Source: Acinetobacter sp. XS-4 (lineage in GTDB: Bacteria > Pseudomonadota > Gammaproteobacteria > Pseudomonadales > Moraxellaceae). From it: a DNA stretch of 64,000 nt. Shown in pieces: positions 9,950 to 19,077 of the stretch; within the stretch, counting starts at the first letter, position 1, and each line of letters starts with the position of its first letter. The translations under genes were made by a program, and so were the position numbers. Below the pieces are notes generated by a model, which worked only from the letters and a program-made list of their open reading frames with translations, had not been told where the DNA came from and searched no databases. The DNA is taken from assembly GCF_023920705.1 (NCBI RefSeq), contig NZ_CP094657.1, forward strand, positions 3,658,001-3,722,000, read 5' to 3'.

Positions 9950-12142
9950 ATGACAGAGCTGACGCCATATCATGAAGACCAAGAACTGGACAATAATACT
10001 TCTGACAATATCCACTTTCGTGACATTTTAGAACAACATGTAAGTCGCCGTAGTTTAATTACTAAAGCAGCAAGCGGTGCTGTAGCTTTAACTTTAGCCT
10101 CTACTTTAACAGGCTGTAATGATAGTAATGATGACTCAGGCTCTAACAACGGTGGAATCCCACCTGTAGATCCAAATAAAAAACCAGAAAAATTAACTTT
10201 TACAGCAGTTGCAAAAAACCACAACGATATCGTGACGGTACCTGAAGGCTATGAAGCCAATGTTATTTATGCTTTAGGGGATTCAATCAACCCTAACTTT
10301 GGTGAATGGGATGACAATAATATTCCATCTGGCCCAAGTTTCCAGTTCCGTTCGGGCGACTGCCATGACGGCATGCATTTCTTTGGTTTAAATGCTTCAA
10401 CAAACCGCTTTGATGAGAGTGTTTCAACTGAAGGTTTGTTGGTGATGAATCACGAATATATCAATCAGACTTTCCTTCACCCAAAAGGCCCAACAAAGGT
10501 TGATGGACACCGCCCTGAAGATGAAGTCATTCGTGAAACCAATGCGCATGGCGTTTCAATTGTTCATATCAAAAAAGATGCAGCAACTCAAAAAGTCACA
10601 ATTGATAAAAACTCTATTTTTAACCGCCGCATTACAGCATCAACAGAAATGGATTTTGCTGGTGCAGCAGCTGGTTCTGGCTTACTTGCAACTCGCTTCT
10701 CTCCTACTGCACGTAAAACACGCGGTACTCATAATAACTGCGGTAATGGTTATACGCCTTGGGGTACATACTTAACTACCGAAGAAAACTTTATTGGTTA
10801 CTTTGCTCGTAGTACGACTGATGACGCGTTACGTACTCCAGAAGAAATTATTGCACTGAAACGCTATGGCTTAAAAGCAGGATCTGGTTCACGCTACGGC
10901 TGGGAAACAGCAATTGGTCAAGTTGAATCACAAGACTTGTATGATCGCTGGAATGCCGATGTAAAAGCTGCACAGCCAGCACAAGACTACCGCAACGGAC
11001 CAAATACGTTCGGTTGGATGGTCGAGATCGATCCGTTTGATAATCGCCTAAACCCAGTAAAAAGAACATCGCTAGGTCGTTTTGCACATGAAGATAGTGC
11101 TTGCCGCGCTATAGCAGGTCAACCATTAGCGTTTTACATGGGTGATGACTCTCGCGGTGAATACATCTATAAATTTGTCTCTACCGCTGTGTGGGATGCC
11201 AAAGATGTAAACCGTGGTTATGCGGCTGGCGACAAATATATGAACGCGGGTAAATTGTATGTTGCCAAATTTAATAACGATGGTTCAGGTCAATGGATTG
11301 AACTGACTTATGGTAAAAATGGCTTAAATGAAAGCAACACTACTTACCCTTTTAAATCTCAGGCAGACGTTGTCACATTTGCACGTTTGGCTGGCGACTC
11401 AGTTGGTGCTACAAAAATGGACCGTCCAGAATGGTGTACGGTTAACCCAGTAAATGGCGAAATTTATGTGACCCTAACCAACAACTCAAATCGCGGTAAA
11501 GATTACGCGACCGATGCAGCCAATCCACGTAACTACACTGATCTTAAAGATGAAAAAACCACTCAGAAAGGTAACGTTAACGGTCACATTATCCGTTTTA
11601 AAGAAACTGATGACAAAACAACTGCTGAAACTTTCAAGTGGGATATCTACCTATTTGGCGCAGAAGCATCTATGGCTTCAAATATCAACTTATCGGGTCT
11701 GACAGACAATAATGATTTGTCATCTCCAGACGGGATGTGGTTTGACCCACGTGGCGTACTTTGGATTCAAACAGATGATGGTGCTTACACCGATGTTACT
11801 AACTGTATGATGCTTGCTGCACTACCGGGCCAAATTGGTGATGGCACTGCTGCAACTACGTCAAATGGCCAGCAAACTATAGTCGGCGCTAAAGTTACAG
11901 ACTCAACATTACGACGTTTCTTGGTTGGACCAAAGCAATGTGAAATTACAGGTATTGCCATGACACCTGACCACAAAGCTATTTTTATTAATGTTCAACA
12001 CCCTGGTGAAGACTCGAAAAGTTACGCAATACCAGACAGTAACTGGCCTGCAACTCAAAAAGACCCAAGCAATAAAACTGCGCGCCCACGTTCAGCAACT
12101 GTTGTGATTACTCGTAAAGATGGCGGTGTGATCGCAGGCTAA
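9950..12142 (+). CDS. Tat-exported lipoprotein of the PhoX/DUF839 family (copy 2)
   Basis: A 730-residue paralogue of the preceding gene. The Tat signal is VSRRSLITK (Arg33-Arg34) after an unusually long, acidic 30-residue n-region. The lipobox LTGC gives Cys56, followed by NDSNDDS, which is identical to copy 1. PhoX-family blocks include NNCGNGYTPWGTYLTTEENF near residue 263, YMGDDSRGEYIYKF near residue 394, and INVQHPGEDS near residue 682. This copy is closer to canonical PhoX than copy 1. Phosphatase activity is inferred from the family. A bidirectional terminator separates it from the convergent NRDE gene. Confidence 0.88.
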   Translation: MTELTPYHEDQELDNNTSDNIHFRDILEQHVSRRSLITKAASGAVALTLASTLTGCNDSNDDSGSNNGGIPPVDPNKKPEKLTFTAVAKNHNDIVTVPEGYEANVIYALGDSINPNFGEWDDNNIPSGPSFQFRSGDCHDGMHFFGLNASTNRFDESVSTEGLLVMNHEYINQTFLHPKGPTKVDGHRPEDEVIRETNAHGVSIVHIKKDAATQKVTIDKNSIFNRRITASTEMDFAGAAAGSGLLATRFSPTARKTRGTHNNCGNGYTPWGTYLTTEENFIGYFARSTTDDALRTPEEIIALKRYGLKAGSGSRYGWETAIGQVESQDLYDRWNADVKAAQPAQDYRNGPNTFGWMVEIDPFDNRLNPVKRTSLGRFAHEDSACRAIAGQPLAFYMGDDSRGEYIYKFVSTAVWDAKDVNRGYAAGDKYMNAGKLYVAKFNNDGSGQWIELTYGKNGLNESNTTYPFKSQADVVTFARLAGDSVGATKMDRPEWCTVNPVNGEIYVTLTNNSNRGKDYATDAANPRNYTDLKDEKTTQKGNVNGHIIRFKETDDKTTAETFKWDIYLFGAEASMASNINLSGLTDNNDLSSPDGMWFDPRGVLWIQTDDGAYTDVTNCMMLAALPGQIGDGTAATTSNGQQTIVGAKVTDSTLRRFLVGPKQCEITGIAMTPDHKAIFINVQHPGEDSKSYAIPDSNWPATQKDPSNKTARPRSATVVITRKDGGVIAG

Positions 12143-12155
12143 TTCGTAGAAGATT

Positions 12156-12185
12156 AAAAATGCCGATCAATTGATCGGCATTTTT
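12156..12185 (+). terminator. bidirectional terminator between the second phoX-like and NRDE genes
   Basis: A 30-base perfect palindrome (AAAAATGCCGATCAA and its complement) between convergent genes. An A run on one side and a T run on the other let it work on both strands. Confidence 0.85.
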
Positions 12186-12189
12186 ATTG

Positions 12190-12969
12190 CTATCGATTTA
12201 AAAGAATCTGCTGCTGAACAATTTGACCGCTATGTTCACCTTGTTGAGTTTTTTCTAACCAAAGCCATTCATTATTGGTCATTCTTAGAAAATTCGAACA
12301 GCGTGTGCCATACACAGGACTTTGAATAAAGGTAGATGACAATAACTCTTCCATCTCTGCTTGAATGCCAGTATTCGGTAATAAAGCAGTTGTAACTTTA
12401 CGCTCATCTTCCAAAACATCCCACGCCGCATCTTGCAAAGTTAACTCTTCTGTCTGATGCTGAAGCATAGGCAAAAACTCTTGCGTAAAACGTGTTCGTA
12501 AATGTTTAGTTTTTTCCCAATGTTCAGACATCAAGCCATTTGAAACCACATAAACACCATTAGCCAATACTTGTGGTGCTTCACCACGGTTACTCATATA
12601 AACCGCTTGATCAGCATTTCCCATAAACAAGTTAAAGCCAGCAAAATTCTGTTGCTGCTGTTCTAATTGTTGAGCAAATCGAATCGGCAATAAATCAGAT
12701 TCTAAAAAAGCCTGAACCAAATGCCCCCGAGAAGTCTCATAAGACTTTTGATCCCGTCCATCACGGAAGTTAGTCAAAACAGCCCATCGACCTTGAGGCG
12801 TAATGCCCATCCACGTGCCACCCGACTGTAAATCTTGTCCCGCAACAATGGGGGTATGTTCCCACTGATGCAACAAAGCTGTTGGACGATGATAAAACTC
12901 ATCCCGATTTGACATAAGACACAAGGGCATATCATCCAGAACATGCCATGCTAAAGCCACAATACACAT
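12190..12969 (-). CDS. NRDE family protein
   Basis: A 259-residue protein with the NRDE (Ser-Asn-Arg-Asp-Glu) motif at residues 20-24 and the family's N-terminal MCIVALAW with Cys2. I chose the ATG at 12969 over an upstream GTG (13017) because family members begin with Met-Cys. Relatives are the eukaryotic TANGO2 proteins. The bacterial function is not established; an Ntn-hydrolase-like role is suggested by the N-terminal Cys. It is divergent from lgt with a 93-base gap. Confidence 0.82.
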   Translation of the reverse strand: MCIVALAWHVLDDMPLCLMSNRDEFYHRPTALLHQWEHTPIVAGQDLQSGGTWMGITPQGRWAVLTNFRDGRDQKSYETSRGHLVQAFLESDLLPIRFAQQLEQQQQNFAGFNLFMGNADQAVYMSNRGEAPQVLANGVYVVSNGLMSEHWEKTKHLRTRFTQEFLPMLQHQTEELTLQDAAWDVLEDERKVTTALLPNTGIQAEMEELLSSTFIQSPVYGTRCSNFLRMTNNEWLWLEKTQQGEHSGQIVQQQILLNR

Positions 12970-13062
12970 TGATTCTTGTTCCCTATCTTTACACATTGAA
13001 TGTACAACATTTTTCACATCATTCCGCTACAATCTGTCAAAACGTAAGATCAAGGAGCAGCA

Positions 13063-13881
13063 ATGCTGACCTATCCTAATATCGATCCGGTCGCAATACA
13101 CTTAGGACCTCTTCAAGTCCATTGGTATGGACTCATGTATTTATTGGCATTTTTATGTGCTTGGGGACTTGCTTCCTACCGTGCCAAACAACGTGATGGC
13201 TGGACATCAGACATGGTTTCCGACCTAGTGTTCTATGGTGCTCTAGGTGTTGTTCTGGGCGGTCGAGTCGGCTATGTCCTTTTCTATGAGTTTGACAAAT
13301 TCCTCGAAAATCCGATTTGGTTATTCCAAGTCTGGACAGGTGGCATGAGTTTCCACGGCGGCTTTCTCGGTGTTATGGTTGCTATGCTATTTTGGTGTAA
13401 AAAATACCAAAAAACATGGTTCCAGACGCTCGACTTTATTGCCCCTTGTGTACCGACTGGCTTAATGTTTGGACGCATTGGTAACTTTATTGGTGGAGAG
13501 TTATATGGTCGTGCGGTAACTGACCCGAATTATCCATTCGGTATGATCTTCCCAACAGACCCATTACATCTAGTTCGCCATCCATCACAAATCTATCAAG
13601 CGCTTTGTGAAGGTTTAATTCTATTCATTGTTCTGTGGTGGTTTAGTTCAAAACCGCGTCCACGTATGGCCGTTTCTGCCCTATTCCTAATGGGATATGG
13701 CGTTGCCCGCTTTGTTATGGAATTCTTCCGTCAGCCTGATGCCGACCAAGGTTTCATTCTATTTGGCTGGATGACAAAAGGACAGATTCTAACAATTCCA
13801 ATGTTGCTGATTGGCCTTTGGATGATGTGGTATGCCTATCAAAAGAAAATTTATGACTGGGGTCCACAAAAAAATAGTTAA
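13063..13881 (+). CDS. lgt: prolipoprotein diacylglyceryl transferase
   Basis: Transfers a diacylglyceryl group from phosphatidylglycerol to the lipobox cysteine of prolipoproteins in the inner membrane. It has 272 residues and seven predicted membrane helices. The Lgt signature GRIGNFIGGELYGR begins at residue 137, with the HGG motif (FHGGFLGV) before it. AAGGAG precedes the ATG. lgt-thyA-folA order is common in proteobacteria; here two small membrane genes intervene. It would also process the several lipoproteins in this window. Confidence 0.96.
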   Translation: MLTYPNIDPVAIHLGPLQVHWYGLMYLLAFLCAWGLASYRAKQRDGWTSDMVSDLVFYGALGVVLGGRVGYVLFYEFDKFLENPIWLFQVWTGGMSFHGGFLGVMVAMLFWCKKYQKTWFQTLDFIAPCVPTGLMFGRIGNFIGGELYGRAVTDPNYPFGMIFPTDPLHLVRHPSQIYQALCEGLILFIVLWWFSSKPRPRMAVSALFLMGYGVARFVMEFFRQPDADQGFILFGWMTKGQILTIPMLLIGLWMMWYAYQKKIYDWGPQKNS

Positions 13882-13891
13882 TATCTAAATT

Positions 13892-13920
13892 AGAGGAGTT
13901 TCGGCTCCTCTTTTCTTTTT
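13892..13920 (+). terminator. terminator after lgt
   Basis: Stem AGAGGAG / CTCCTCT with the loop TTTCGG, followed by a T-rich tract. Confidence 0.78.
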
Positions 13921-13959
13921 TATGCTACAGTTTTTATTCTCCCAAGATGAAGATATACC

Positions 13960-14319
13960 ATGCTGGAATTCTGGTTTGACACGCAAGTCCCAACATTTAA
14001 AAAACTAGTGATTTTGATTATTACGCTGCTTATTTGTATTGCGCTATATCAATACCAACCGCTGCCTTTAGATACGATTCTGATGTTTACTGGAACTGGG
14101 GTAATTTTTTTAATCTGTCGTTACTTTAAATTGCATTTCGCTCAAAGCAACCCGACGGGTTTACTCTACCGTCTATTTACTTGGATCCCTATTGCCCTTT
14201 TGTTTGCCCTTATTTTTGTTAAAGCGATGCCAAACTTGCTGATCTGGGGTGTGCAAGGAATTGCTTTTATGGCACTTGCTGCTTTTATTTTTTCACCTCA
14301 ATCGCTTTTTAAGAAATAG
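13960..14319 (+). CDS. small membrane protein, family not recognised
   Basis: A 119-residue, very hydrophobic protein with four likely membrane helices (about residues 14-31, 38-55, 70-87 and 92-111) and no motif I recognise. Its stop lies 11 bases before the ATG of a similar-sized membrane protein. The two share a layout of one helix pair, a charged loop (KLHFAQSN here, KISDRGSSK in the next) and a second pair, which suggests an ancient duplication or a two-component membrane complex. The function is unknown. Confidence 0.7.
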   Translation: MLEFWFDTQVPTFKKLVILIITLLICIALYQYQPLPLDTILMFTGTGVIFLICRYFKLHFAQSNPTGLLYRLFTWIPIALLFALIFVKAMPNLLIWGVQGIAFMALAAFIFSPQSLFKK

Positions 14320-14330
14320 GTTTGGTCTTC

Positions 14331-14696
14331 ATGTTGGCTTATTGGTACAACGCTCCGCGCCATATCAAACTCATCTTCATTATTGGGGTTTGTGCTGCAA
14401 TTTATGTAGCCAATCAAATCCAGCCTTTAGCGCCGACTTATACTATTCTTAGCCTTGCGTTAGGTTTCGGACTTCATTTCGGGCAATATTTACAAACAAA
14501 AATTTCAGATCGTGGTTCATCTAAATATAACCTCCTGTTTCTACTTAGAATTTACCCTTTCATTATTGTTGCTATTGTGGTGTGGATATTGCCACCTCTG
14601 CACAATTGGATCATAACGATACAAGCTTTAGGCTTTGTACTGGTTGGATTTTTTCTGGTTTCAATTTATCAAAATCGTGCCAAACGATTTGAATAA
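14331..14696 (+). CDS. small membrane protein, partner of the preceding gene
   Basis: A 121-residue protein with four predicted membrane helices and a basic C-terminus (QNRAKRFE). The ATG at 14331 is preferred to a TTG at 14322. It is cotranscribed with the upstream membrane gene (11-base gap). No family recognised; the position between lgt and thyA gives no clear functional hint. Confidence 0.7.
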   Translation: MLAYWYNAPRHIKLIFIIGVCAAIYVANQIQPLAPTYTILSLALGFGLHFGQYLQTKISDRGSSKYNLLFLLRIYPFIIVAIVVWILPPLHNWIITIQALGFVLVGFFLVSIYQNRAKRFE

Positions 14697-14861
14697 TTAC
14701 GTCTATTGAAATGTCATAGAACTAATTTTAGATTTTCATCTTGAGCTACAACAGGTATCATCTTCAATGGTTCACGATGAAGCAGCTTTATTGCGTAATT
14801 ATTTATCATTGAGCTATCTCCCCCTTTTATTTTATGGAATTAATCCGAACTCGAGAGTGTT

Positions 14862-15704
14862 ATGCGTGCATATTTAGACCTACTACAACATATCCTTGAT
14901 AATGGCGGTGACAAAGGCGACCGTACAGGCACAGGAACCCGTTCTGTATTTGGTCATCAAATGCGTTTTGATCTCTCTAAAGGTTTTCCTTTACTCACCA
15001 CAAAAAAAGTTCACTTCCGTTCTATTGTGATTGAGTTACTTTGGTTTTTAAAAGGCGACACCAACGTCCAATATCTAAAAGATAATAAAGTTTCAATTTG
15101 GGACGAATGGGCAACAGCAGAACAAACTGCTCGTTTTGGCCGCCCAGAGCATGAGCTTGGCCCAGTCTATGGTCATCAATGGCGTAATTTCGGCGCAACC
15201 AAAAATGCGGATGGTACTTATAACCAAGATGGTTTTGACCAGATTAAATGGTTAATTAATGAAATTAAAACCAACCCAAACTCACGTCGTTTAATTATTT
15301 CTGGTTGGAACCCGAATGAAGCTGGACAAGTAGCTTTACCACCTTGCCACACGCTTTTTCAATTTTTCGTACAAGATAACAAACTGTCATGCCAACTTTA
15401 TCAACGTAGCGCAGACGTGTTCTTAGGTGTACCTTTTAACATTGCGAGCTATGCTCTACTCACCCATATGATTGCTCAAGTGTGCGATTTAGGAGTCGGT
15501 GATTTTGTATGGACTGGTGGTGATACACATCTTTATGCCAACCATTTTGAGCAAGCACAACTTCAATTGACACGTGACCCTTTACCGCTCTGCCAATTGA
15601 AACTAAATCCAAAAGTAAAAGACTTATTTGATTTCAAATTTGAAGATGTTGAAATTGTAGGTTATGAGTCGCATCCTGCAATTAAAGCACCAGTTGCAGT
15701 ATAA
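14862..15704 (+). CDS. thyA: thymidylate synthase
   Basis: Methylates dUMP to dTMP using methylene-tetrahydrofolate, giving dihydrofolate. It has 280 residues. The catalytic cysteine is Cys162 in [11 protein letters not shown]; the folate/dUMP-binding block [11 protein letters not shown] is at the N-terminus, and [19 protein letters not shown] is in two blocks after the Cys. folA, which recycles its dihydrofolate product, follows 44 bases downstream. Confidence 0.97.
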   Translation: MRAYLDLLQHILDNGGDKGDRTGTGTRSVFGHQMRFDLSKGFPLLTTKKVHFRSIVIELLWFLKGDTNVQYLKDNKVSIWDEWATAEQTARFGRPEHELGPVYGHQWRNFGATKNADGTYNQDGFDQIKWLINEIKTNPNSRRLIISGWNPNEAGQVALPPCHTLFQFFVQDNKLSCQLYQRSADVFLGVPFNIASYALLTHMIAQVCDLGVGDFVWTGGDTHLYANHFEQAQLQLTRDPLPLCQLKLNPKVKDLFDFKFEDVEIVGYESHPAIKAPVAV

Positions 15705-15748
15705 CGACGACTCAAATTTCATTAGGTTATGGTTTAGAGAATAAGATT

Positions 15749-16258
15749 ATGGCATGGCAAAATGTAGAAGTTGTTCACGTTGTGGCAATGGACAAAAACC
15801 ACTGTATTGGTAAAGGCAATGCGTTGCCATGGCATATTTCTGCCGACTTAAAACACTTTAAAGAAATCACGCAAGGTGGTGTGGTCGTAATGGGTCGTAA
15901 AACCCTTGAGTCTATGGGCCGTGCTCTACCAAACCGTGTGAACTGGGTCATTACCCGTGATATTAACTGGCAATTTGACGGTGTTAAAATTGCCTATTCA
16001 ATTGAAGATGCTTTAAATGCAGCTTTAGAAGATGTAAAAAATACTGAAAAACAAGCGTTATTCATCATTGGCGGCGGTGAGATATTCAAGCAAACTTTGT
16101 CAATTGCAGACCGTCTTGAACTTACTCATGTTGACTTAGATGTGCAAGGTGATGCACATTATCCAACAATACCGAGTGAATTTCATAAAACTGCAAGTGA
16201 ACAACAAGTTGATGAAAAATCAGGGACTTCATTCGAGTTTGCCACTTATAAAAAATAA
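15749..16258 (+). CDS. folA: dihydrofolate reductase
   Basis: Reduces dihydrofolate to tetrahydrofolate with NADPH and is the target of trimethoprim. It has 169 residues. DHFR motifs visible are IGKGNALPWHISADLKHFK near the N-terminus, VVMGRKTLESMG, and the NADPH-binding LFIIGGGEIFKQTL. It sits directly after thyA, as in many gammaproteobacteria, and probably shares its transcript. Nothing suggests a mobile or resistant dfr variant. Confidence 0.96.
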   Translation: MAWQNVEVVHVVAMDKNHCIGKGNALPWHISADLKHFKEITQGGVVVMGRKTLESMGRALPNRVNWVITRDINWQFDGVKIAYSIEDALNAALEDVKNTEKQALFIIGGGEIFKQTLSIADRLELTHVDLDVQGDAHYPTIPSEFHKTASEQQVDEKSGTSFEFATYKK

Positions 16259-16266
16259 TTCAATGG

Positions 16267-17328
16267 ATGCCTATGCACAATATCGGAACACGTGAATTTA
16301 TTATTGCTCTAGTTTTTGGGCTGTTACATAGTCTATTCACGCTGTTTATTGTGTTTTCTAGTATTTGGGTATGCGTAGCGCTCTGGGTTCAACAACCTTT
16401 TGGCTGGTTAGGCAGCCGCATACTCATTGGCATCTGGATTGCTTTTGCGTTGAGTATGGCTGGCTTATATGTTGAAGGACATCTTGTCAGCCGCCGTACA
16501 GATATCCTGATTTACCTTTTAGCATTTGCCTGCTCTCTCGTTTGGTATTTTTCGATTACTGCACGTCAAGACCGTGACTGGAATCCTGAAGTTGCCAATA
16601 TGCTGAGCTATGAAAAGCACGGCGATGTAGTCACTCTGCATAATGTCCGTAACTTCAACTGGCACCCCGATGGAACCTATGATGTTCGCTGGGAAACTCG
16701 AACTTTTGATCTTAACCAGTTGAATGGCATAAACATCATTGCCTCTTACTGGATGGGACCACAAATTGCCCATACACTGGTCAGCTTCGAATTTGCACAC
16801 CAACAACCACTAGTCTTCTCAATCGAGATTCGCAAAGAAAAAACTGAAGAGTTTTCAGCGATCGGCGGTTTTTTTAGAAAATATGAACTGAGCTTAATTG
16901 CTTCTGATGAAAAAGATATTGTCTATACGCGTAGTAACATCCGCAAAGAGCAGGTTTATAATTTTCCTATCAATATGCCACGATCTGAGCAAAAAGCTTT
17001 ATTTTTAGAATATCTTAAAAAATCAGATGAGTTGCGTACAAAACCAGAGTGGTACAATACGCTCACGAGTAACTGTACAACTCTAATTTTTGATATGGTT
17101 CAAGCGATTAACCCATATCAACTTCCTAAAGATTATCGTCTAATCGCTTCAGGTTACTTACCTAATTATTTATATGATCTTAAAGCTCTTAATCAAAATG
17201 TCAGTTTAAAACAGTGGTATCAAATTGCACATATCAATCCACGTACTGAAAATTTTGAACAGCTTTCAGATCAGAGTAGTGAACACTTCTCTCAAATCGT
17301 TCGACAAGGTTTACCTAAAGCTAAATGA
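16267..17328 (+). CDS. DUF4105-domain membrane protein
   Basis: A 353-residue protein with three or four N-terminal membrane helices (to about residue 97), then a soluble domain. The soluble part carries the DUF4105 (Lnb N-terminal-like) pattern: NVRNFNWHPDGTYDVRWETR, a basic IRKEQVYNFP block, and the conserved Asn-Cys-Thr-Thr in LTSNCTTLIFDMV. These are thought to be periplasmic hydrolases of a papain-like type, with the Cys as a candidate nucleophile; the substrate is unknown. It starts eight bases after folA and is probably cotranscribed. A second in-frame ATG lies at 16273. Confidence 0.78.
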   Translation: MPMHNIGTREFIIALVFGLLHSLFTLFIVFSSIWVCVALWVQQPFGWLGSRILIGIWIAFALSMAGLYVEGHLVSRRTDILIYLLAFACSLVWYFSITARQDRDWNPEVANMLSYEKHGDVVTLHNVRNFNWHPDGTYDVRWETRTFDLNQLNGINIIASYWMGPQIAHTLVSFEFAHQQPLVFSIEIRKEKTEEFSAIGGFFRKYELSLIASDEKDIVYTRSNIRKEQVYNFPINMPRSEQKALFLEYLKKSDELRTKPEWYNTLTSNCTTLIFDMVQAINPYQLPKDYRLIASGYLPNYLYDLKALNQNVSLKQWYQIAHINPRTENFEQLSDQSSEHFSQIVRQGLPKAK

Positions 17329-17428
17329 AATAAGTAATGCACTTTTCTTTACTTTTTTATACATGCTTTACTTTGTATTTTAAATACATAAACCCTATTG
17401 TAATAGGCAGGAAATAGAGGGAAAAACA

Positions 17429-17953
17429 ATGCAACAGGCATTATTTGGTGGCGGCTGTTTTTGGTGCGTCGAAGCTGTATTTTTACAAATACGCGGTGTA
17501 GAAAAAGTAACTAGTGGTTATGCAGGTGGGCACACGACTAACCCTACCTACGAGCAAGTATGCCAAGGAGATACCCAGCACGCTGAGGTGATCTTGGTAG
17601 ATTTTGATGAAGAACAAGTAACATACTCCCAGTTACTCGATGTATTCTTCGCGACTCATGATCCAACGACTTTAAATCGCCAAGGTAATGATATGGGCAC
17701 GCAATATCGCTCTGTTATTTACTATTATAATGAAGAGCAAAAGCAGGCAGCGGAACATACAATTCAAACACTAAAAGATGATGATCTTGATATTGTGACT
17801 GAACTGTCCCCTGTTCCGACATTCTATCCAGCCGAAGAATATCATCAGAATTACTATGCAAAGAATCCTTCACAAGGTTATTGCAACTTTGCGATTCCAC
17901 CTAAGTTGCTTAAGCTATATAGTAAATTCCAGCATCTTATGAAAGATCAATAA
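17429..17953 (+). CDS. msrA: peptide methionine-S-sulfoxide reductase MsrA
   Basis: Reduces the S-epimer of methionine sulfoxide in proteins and is an oxidative repair enzyme. It has 174 residues. The catalytic motif [11 protein letters not shown] places the active-site Cys at residue 10 and a second Cys at 13. GYAGGH, the EEYHQNY block and the C-terminal GYCNF are family features. A 7-1-7 palindrome TGTATTT-T-AAATACA lies at 17374-17388 in the upstream gap and could be an operator. A terminator shared with exbD follows. Confidence 0.95.
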   Translation: MQQALFGGGCFWCVEAVFLQIRGVEKVTSGYAGGHTTNPTYEQVCQGDTQHAEVILVDFDEEQVTYSQLLDVFFATHDPTTLNRQGNDMGTQYRSVIYYYNEEQKQAAEHTIQTLKDDDLDIVTELSPVPTFYPAEEYHQNYYAKNPSQGYCNFAIPPKLLKLYSKFQHLMKDQ

Positions 17954-17964
17954 ATTAGAGTAAT

Positions 17965-17993
17965 AAAAAAGCAACCGATTTGGTTGCTTTTTT
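17965..17993 (+). terminator. bidirectional terminator between msrA and exbD
   Basis: Stem AAAAAAGCAACC / GGTTGCTTTTTT with a five-base loop between convergent genes, usable on both strands. Confidence 0.87.
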
Positions 17994-18010
17994 ATTAGGT
18001 TAACTAAATT

Positions 18011-18415
18011 TTAGTTTTCACTGACAAAGGCAATATCGCTCAGTCCGGCTTCACTGGCGCGAGACATTACCTGTGCAACAGTATCGTACTTCGACTCTTT
18101 ATCTGCACGAAGCTGAACTGTTGGTTTAACATCACCTTGACCTGCTTCTTGAAAACGTTTTTGAAGCTCATCAAGGCTAATTACTTGAGTATCCCAAGCC
18201 ACTTCACCATTTGCATTAATACTAATCGTAATTGCTTTTGGTGGTGGATCAATAATTTCAGCAGTTGTTTTAGGAAGCGCTAATGGAATCGATGGGTTAG
18301 CAACTGTTGCTGTGACCAAAAAGATGATCATTAACACCAACATGATGTCGATTAGCGGAATGAGGTTCATCTCATTTATGCCACTATCGTGGTCTTCACC
18401 CAATTGAAAAGCCAT
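18011..18415 (-). CDS. exbD: biopolymer transport protein ExbD
   Basis: Inner-membrane subunit of the TonB energy-transducing motor. It has 134 residues with one N-terminal helix carrying the proton-path Asp (D23 in LIDIMLVLM), then a periplasmic domain ending LSDIAFV. It overlaps the exbB stop by one base and is last in a tonB-exbB-exbD operon. Confidence 0.94.
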   Translation of the reverse strand: MAFQLGEDHDSGINEMNLIPLIDIMLVLMIIFLVTATVANPSIPLALPKTTAEIIDPPPKAITISINANGEVAWDTQVISLDELQKRFQEAGQGDVKPTVQLRADKESKYDTVAQVMSRASEAGLSDIAFVSEN

Positions 18416-19035
18416 TAAGCTTGACCTCCAACATAACTTTGCTGTGTAGTTTTAACATCAGACTTTACAGTTGAGTCTTGCTGCAACATCGTGTCAATTA
18501 ACAGGCTGTGCGCTTGATCTTGTAAGTCATGAGCAAGACCACGGTTAGCACGTACACAAATGTTATAAGCCAATACCGCAGGAATCGCAACTGCAAGACC
18601 AAGGCCCGTCATAATAAGCGCTTCACCTACTGGTGTAGCCACTTGAGCCAAACCTGCTTGTCCACTTTTACCAACTGCAACAAGTGCATGGAAAATACCC
18701 CATACCGTACCAAACAAACCAACGAATGGTGCAATTGAAGCAATTGTTCCTAAAACAGAAATACCTTTTTCAGCATTGACTTTTTCAGCAGAAATTTGAC
18801 GAAGTAGAGCCTGCTCTGCAACTGCTTTACGCTGCTCAAAACTTAATGGTTGTAACTTTGCTTTTAGCGAACTGATAGCCTGAGAAAGTTGAGCATAAGC
18901 TTGTTGCTTTAATTGGCGAGTCCCCATCAAACGTAAGATGAAAACTGTCCAGGTAGCAATCGACATTGCCAATAAGATGAAATACAGGGTTTTACTCACT
19001 GCATCTGCATGTTGCCAATAGATTGAAAAGTTCAT
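18415..19035 (-). CDS. exbB: TonB-system motor protein ExbB (MotA/TolQ family)
   Basis: Proton channel partner of ExbD. It has 206 residues with three membrane helices (about residues 14-34, 108-130 and 148-170). The MotA/TolQ/ExbB block GTVWGIFHAL and the small-residue-rich VATPVGEALIMTGLGLAVAI lie in the second half. It could be confused with TolQ, but the linkage to tonB argues for ExbB. It lies between tonB (42-base gap) and exbD (one-base overlap). Confidence 0.93.
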   Translation of the reverse strand: MNFSIYWQHADAVSKTLYFILLAMSIATWTVFILRLMGTRQLKQQAYAQLSQAISSLKAKLQPLSFEQRKAVAEQALLRQISAEKVNAEKGISVLGTIASIAPFVGLFGTVWGIFHALVAVGKSGQAGLAQVATPVGEALIMTGLGLAVAIPAVLAYNICVRANRGLAHDLQDQAHSLLIDTMLQQDSTVKSDVKTTQQSYVGGQA

Positions 19036-19077
19036 ATGAACTCCTGATTAAGGTTAGCCGTTGGGACTCAAATTCAT

